Source of the DNA: an uncultured Anaerotruncus sp.
GTDB lineage: Bacteria; Bacillota_A; Clostridia; Oscillospirales; CAG-272
Assembly (NCBI GenBank): GCA_958414155.1
Contig: CATYWI010000016.1
Coordinates: forward strand, 1-9,670
Length of the DNA stretch: 9,670 nucleotides
Reading direction: 5' to 3'
Numbering within the stretch: the first letter of the stretch is position 1; the number at the start of each line of letters is the position of its first letter. The translations under genes and the position numbers were made by a program. Below the pieces are notes generated by a model. It saw only the letters and a list, made by a program, of their open reading frames with translations. It was not told the DNA's origin and did no database searches. Shown one piece after another: positions 6,878 through 9,670 of the stretch.

Positions 6878-7828
6878 GCTTCCGGATATGAATATCCGCG
6901 TCTCGCCGTCCTGTACCACGCGCACTGTGCCTATTTTTCCGATGGCGCCCGACAGCTTGGTGTTGTATATGCGTATTTTCACAAGCTCGGGACTTTGAGT
7001 GTATTCGTCAAGCACGCCGTAAAACTCGGAAAGAGAGGAGTTTGCCGCGGCAACCGAGGCGGAATATTCGGAGCTTGCATCGCTTTTCAGCTTGTTTGCG
7101 GTCGCCTCCGCCTGTGGTATGAGCGTTTCGCGATATTTTTTCGCTTCCTCAAGCATAGTCGCCGCGCGCACGGTCGCCGAGTTCACTTCGTCGTATGTGG
7201 CGCGGACCTCTGCGGGCATTCCGACATCGGTAAGCTCTATCGTGCCTATGGTAACGCCTATGCCGGCACGGTCGAGCTTGCTTTGCGCGGCGCTCAGAAC
7301 ATCGTGCGCGAACTGATCCTTGCCTGATGTGAGAAGCTCGTCCACCGGCATTCCCGCCGCCTTGTTTACCATGGCGGAGCTTACCGATGCGTCGATTATT
7401 TTCGATATGTCTGCAGCATTCAGGGCATACGCGACCGGATCGGATATCACGTACTTGACAGACGCGCTGACTACCGCTATGTTTCTGTCAGCCGTGATGA
7501 CATATCCGTTGTTGCGCAGTGTCGTCATGCTTCCCGAGGTGTAGTGCGTGGCTACCGTCTGTTCTATAACATTGCCGGTCGGAACGGTTATCACCTCGTC
7601 GATTATATAGGGAAAGGCGAAAAGCAAGCCGGGACCGTGAACCTGTTCCTCGTATGTGTCGCCCACGAGCCTGCCGAAGCGCAGTATGACCGCCACATTT
7701 CCGCTGGCGATAACGCGCACGCCGGACAGGGCGATAAGCAGTATCACTGCGGCTACGAGTATCAGAAAATACTTTGTCACCGAGCCGAGTATTTCGGAAA
7801 ACAGTGATTTTTTTGCTGTCTTAGCCAT
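6872..7828 (-). CDS. SPFH/Band 7 protein, HflK-like (third of three)
   Basis: The 318-residue product has one N-terminal membrane anchor (about 19-38), then an SPFH (prohibitin/HflK/HflC) domain from about 40 to 225: SGNVAVILRFGRL, HGPGLLFAFPYIIDEV, ITADRNIAVVSASVKYVISDPVAYA and a VGMPAEVRATYDEV turn. A coiled segment with EEAKKYRETLIPQAEA (227-242) follows, and the C-terminus PELVKIRIYNTKLSGAI then ETRIFI resembles that of HflK. Family members form membrane-bound rings that surround and restrain FtsH or organise membrane microdomains. The soluble domain should face outward, as in HflK/HflC. The start has a strong SD (GGGAGG, 7837-7842, eight bases upstream) and overlaps the hflC stop by 8 bases (ATGGCTAA). 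The ATPase gene follows after only 4 bases. Confidence 0.88.
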   Translation of the reverse strand: MAKTAKKSLFSEILGSVTKYFLILVAAVILLIALSGVRVIASGNVAVILRFGRLVGDTYEEQVHGPGLLFAFPYIIDEVITVPTGNVIEQTVATHYTSGSMTTLRNNGYVITADRNIAVVSASVKYVISDPVAYALNAADISKIIDASVSSAMVNKAAGMPVDELLTSGKDQFAHDVLSAAQSKLDRAGIGVTIGTIELTDVGMPAEVRATYDEVNSATVRAATMLEEAKKYRETLIPQAEATANKLKSDASSEYSASVAAANSSLSEFYGVLDEYTQSPELVKIRIYNTKLSGAIGKIGTVRVVQDGETRIFISGSR

Positions 7829-8939
7829 TCAAAGCGCCTCCCGCATTTGCGATCAGCTCGGAAATTGCCGCGATGAGAGCCGCGCGGTCCTTCTCGGGCA
7901 GCTTGGTGAGAATGTACGAAAGATCCTTTATCACCGTTGCATCCCCCTCGTCGCCGCCGGAAATATAGTCGCCGTACGATGTGAGCACGTTGAAGGGATA
8001 GGAGTCCGCCTTTACAACGAGCACGGTGCTTTCACCGACCGACGACACGACGGTGTCAAGCTCGCGCAGGAAGCGGTAAAGCTCTATGTTTGCCGCCTGT
8101 GCCTCTGCGTAAATGCGGGCAACCTCGGTTTCTGTCTGCGCCTTTATCTCGGCAGCGGCAGTCGTACCGTCAGCGATTATGGCGGCGGCATCGGCGTCGG
8201 CTGCGGAAATTATTGCGTTGGCGTCCCGCTGTGCGTTGGCGATTATAGTGTCGATGTCCTTCTGCCGGTCGGCGCGCATCTGGTCGAAAACGCTCTCAAG
8301 GTTCGTATCGGGCAGGGAGAGGCGGAGTATGCTGACGTCGCTCACCTCGATGCCGTAGTTGCGCAGGCAGTTATCGCGCACACGCTCGAATATTTCCGAC
8401 TGTATCTTTTCTATCTTCAGCTCCTCGCGGTCAAGGGATACAAGACCTGTGAGCTTGTAGCCGCCCATAACGCTGTTTGTCGCGCTGAAGACCTGATCCT
8501 TTATGTACGATCCGGCAACGCCGCGCGTGCCCACACTGTTGTGATAGAGCAGAGGATCGCTTATCTTCCATACCGCGTAGGACTGTATTATTACATTGCG
8601 CTTGTCCTCTGTGGTCGTTTCAAGGTGGTCGGACTCAAGATATTGCAGGCGGCTGTCGTATTTCACTACCGTTTCGAACGGCCACGGGAGCTTTAAGTAA
8701 AGTCCCGCCTCTGTCACCTCACGCCGCACGGCGCCGAGGCGCAGTATCACTGCGCAGTTGCCTTCGCGCACCTCGCAGGTGAATCCGAAATAGCCGAGGA
8801 CCACCACGAGCGCTACTGCGAGTATTATCTTTACGGCACGGAAGCCGCCCGAGCTTTTTGCTGCCCTTCTGCCGTCATTCGCCGCATTGATGTCGGCGGT
8901 GACGTCTTCTTTTTTATCCGTAGCTTTTTCTTTTTTCAT
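7821..8939 (-). CDS. hflC: SPFH/Band 7 protein HflC
   Basis: The 372-residue product has a charged cytosolic leader (1-34), one membrane span (about 35-54) and an SPFH domain (55-225) with VREGNCAVILRLGAVRREV, GLYLKLPWPFETV, YAVWKISDPLLY and a conserved RNYGIEVSDVSILRLSLPD (193-211). An Ala-rich coiled coil (222-285) ends in AQAANIELYRFLRELD, the HflC signature. With HflK it would form the membrane complex that modulates the FtsH protease. A longer frame to 9017 is open, but the ATG at 8939 is preferred: it has the SD AAAGGT (8947-8952, seven bases upstream), and the longer form would overlap the previous gene and add a leader unlike the family. The acidic tail beyond residue 325 is longer than in E. 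coli HflC. Confidence 0.9.
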   Translation of the reverse strand: MKKEKATDKKEDVTADINAANDGRRAAKSSGGFRAVKIILAVALVVVLGYFGFTCEVREGNCAVILRLGAVRREVTEAGLYLKLPWPFETVVKYDSRLQYLESDHLETTTEDKRNVIIQSYAVWKISDPLLYHNSVGTRGVAGSYIKDQVFSATNSVMGGYKLTGLVSLDREELKIEKIQSEIFERVRDNCLRNYGIEVSDVSILRLSLPDTNLESVFDQMRADRQKDIDTIIANAQRDANAIISAADADAAAIIADGTTAAAEIKAQTETEVARIYAEAQAANIELYRFLRELDTVVSSVGESTVLVVKADSYPFNVLTSYGDYISGGDEGDATVIKDLSYILTKLPEKDRAALIAAISELIANAGGALNG

Positions 8940-8946
8940 TTTCGTT

Positions 8947-8952
8947 ACCTTT
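8947..8952 (-). promoter_or_regulatory. Ribosome binding site that sets the hflC start
   Basis: AAAGGT on the minus strand lies seven bases before the ATG at 8939, in the 22-base gap after the stop of the upstream SPFH gene. It supports the shorter hflC reading over the in-frame start at 9017. Confidence 0.5.
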
Positions 8953-8961
8953 ATGCGGCGG

Positions 8962-9670
8962 TCAGGGATTGACCGAAACGCTGCCGAAATAAATTTTTGA
9001 CGAGTCGATTCCTTCACCCACTATCACGAGTCGCGCTCCGCCGTATGCTTTGGCAACGGCATCGAGATACTTGTTATAGCGGTATGATGCAGGGTATGCC
9101 GAGTCGGCTCCCGCCGAGGCGAGAAAGCCCGCGACCTCCGCACGCGCCGAGGCGATCGCCGTGCTTTTTGCGGCGTTGGCGGAATTTACGGCTGTGGTGC
9201 GGCTCTTTTCGGCATCGGCGCGCGTCACCGCCGCCTTTGCCTCGGCTTCAAGCATATACTGCTCGGCGCGTATTCCGGCGCCGACTATTTCCTGATACAC
9301 AGATGCGATCTCAACGGGCGGATGTATGCTTTCAAGCACAACGCTCACGATGCGAAGACCGAGATCATAGCTGCTCATACGCTCGCCAAGGTCTGCGGCA
9401 AAGTCGTTGGCAAATTCAGTGCGGTCTACCGAGAGGAGCGAGGTAAGATCGGTGTTTATCGTGCGCGCGGTCACAGCCTCGTATGCCAGCGCGCGCAGTA
9501 TGCTTTCGGGCGACGAACTGCACATCAGGTACCTGTGCAGGTCGCTTATGCTGTATTCTATGCGCAGGTTTATCGACACAAGCTCGTTGCCTCCGCCGAG
9601 CAGAAGTTTGTATTCACTGCTTCCGTGCCCGGCAGTCCATATATTGTCGCTGTCCTCGGATGAGATGTAG
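8962..9670 (-). CDS. SPFH/Band 7 protein, HflK-like, 5' end outside the window
   Basis: At least 235 residues are visible; the frame stays open through the right edge, so a GTG at 9579 is an internal valine and not the start. The fragment begins within the SPFH domain (DNIWTAGHGSS, then ELVSINLRIEYSISDLHRYL), continues with LGERMSSYDLGLRIVSVVLE and the HflK-like ESIHPPVEIASVYQEIV, then an Ala-rich coiled coil, and ends AKAYGGARLVIVGEG...IYFGSVSVNP. It would be the HflK partner of the HflC encoded just downstream (22-base gap). The missing N-terminal part should hold the membrane anchor; some clostridial relatives carry a larger multi-span N-terminus, which cannot be judged here. The operon promoter must lie beyond the right edge. 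Confidence 0.85.
   Translation of the reverse strand, partial: YISSEDSDNIWTAGHGSSEYKLLLGGGNELVSINLRIEYSISDLHRYLMCSSSPESILRALAYEAVTARTINTDLTSLLSVDRTEFANDFAADLGERMSSYDLGLRIVSVVLESIHPPVEIASVYQEIVGAGIRAEQYMLEAEAKAAVTRADAEKSRTTAVNSANAAKSTAIASARAEVAGFLASAGADSAYPASYRYNKYLDAVAKAYGGARLVIVGEGIDSSKIYFGSVSVNP

Noticed and set aside
7656..8696. Long open frame of 346 codons on the plus strand
   Set aside because: It lies antisense to two clear SPFH genes, has a biased composition typical of an opposite-strand shadow, and shows no recognisable motif or ribosome binding site.
8940..9017. Longer N-terminus for hflC starting at 9017
   Set aside because: It would overlap the upstream SPFH gene by over 50 bases, lacks a good ribosome binding site, and adds residues unlike HflC.
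9577..9579. GTG as the start of the right-edge SPFH gene
   Set aside because: The same frame is open to the window edge and encodes SPFH-like sequence upstream of this codon.

Overview
The window looks like a piece of chromosome from an anaerobic member of the Bacillota (class Clostridia or a close relative). The evidence is a Bacillus-type xanthine phosphoribosyltransferase, a DivIVA-like coiled-coil protein, a Gram-positive-style lipoprotein, SD-type ribosome binding sites, AT-rich sigma-A promoters in an otherwise fairly G+C-rich sequence, and tightly packed operons with 4- or 8-base gene overlaps. This placement is inferred from gene families; no rRNA or other marker is present. There are no mobile elements, CRISPR arrays, tRNAs or rRNAs.

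Layout. (1) Positions 1-1023, minus strand: xpt, followed with an 8-base overlap by a gene for a probable uracil-DNA-glycosylase-like protein. That second gene is broken by a frameshift near position 200 and runs off the left edge. (2) Positions 1024-1257: a divergent intergenic region with one good promoter facing each way. (3) Positions 1279-4852, plus strand: a five-gene operon encoding a DivIVA-like coiled-coil protein, an XRE regulator with a helical repeat-like C-terminal half, a small lipoprotein with a His/Cys motif, a GNAT acetyltransferase and an SGNH/GDSL hydrolase. The largest gap between these genes is 4 bases. (4) Positions 4853-4965: two strong hairpins between convergent operons; the second is a bidirectional terminator that overlaps the stop codon of the ATPase gene. 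(5) Positions 4966-9670, minus strand: an operon read from right to left that encodes an SPFH/HflK-like protein (5' end outside the window), HflC, a third SPFH (HflK-like) protein and a P1B-type heavy-metal ATPase. The ATPase has no N-terminal metal-binding domain and has atypical membrane motifs (CPCG and HNCG).

How the genes may work together. The xpt pair belongs to purine salvage plus a possible DNA-repair-like protein. The plus-strand operon has a cell-envelope flavour (polar coiled coil, lipoprotein, SGNH esterase, acetyltransferase) and carries its own regulator. The minus-strand operon couples three membrane-anchored SPFH scaffold proteins to a metal pump. This is the most interesting arrangement in the window: it suggests an SPFH microdomain that organises or quality-controls the ATPase, possibly with FtsH, although no FtsH gene is visible here. 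That functional link is inference from gene order and translational coupling only.
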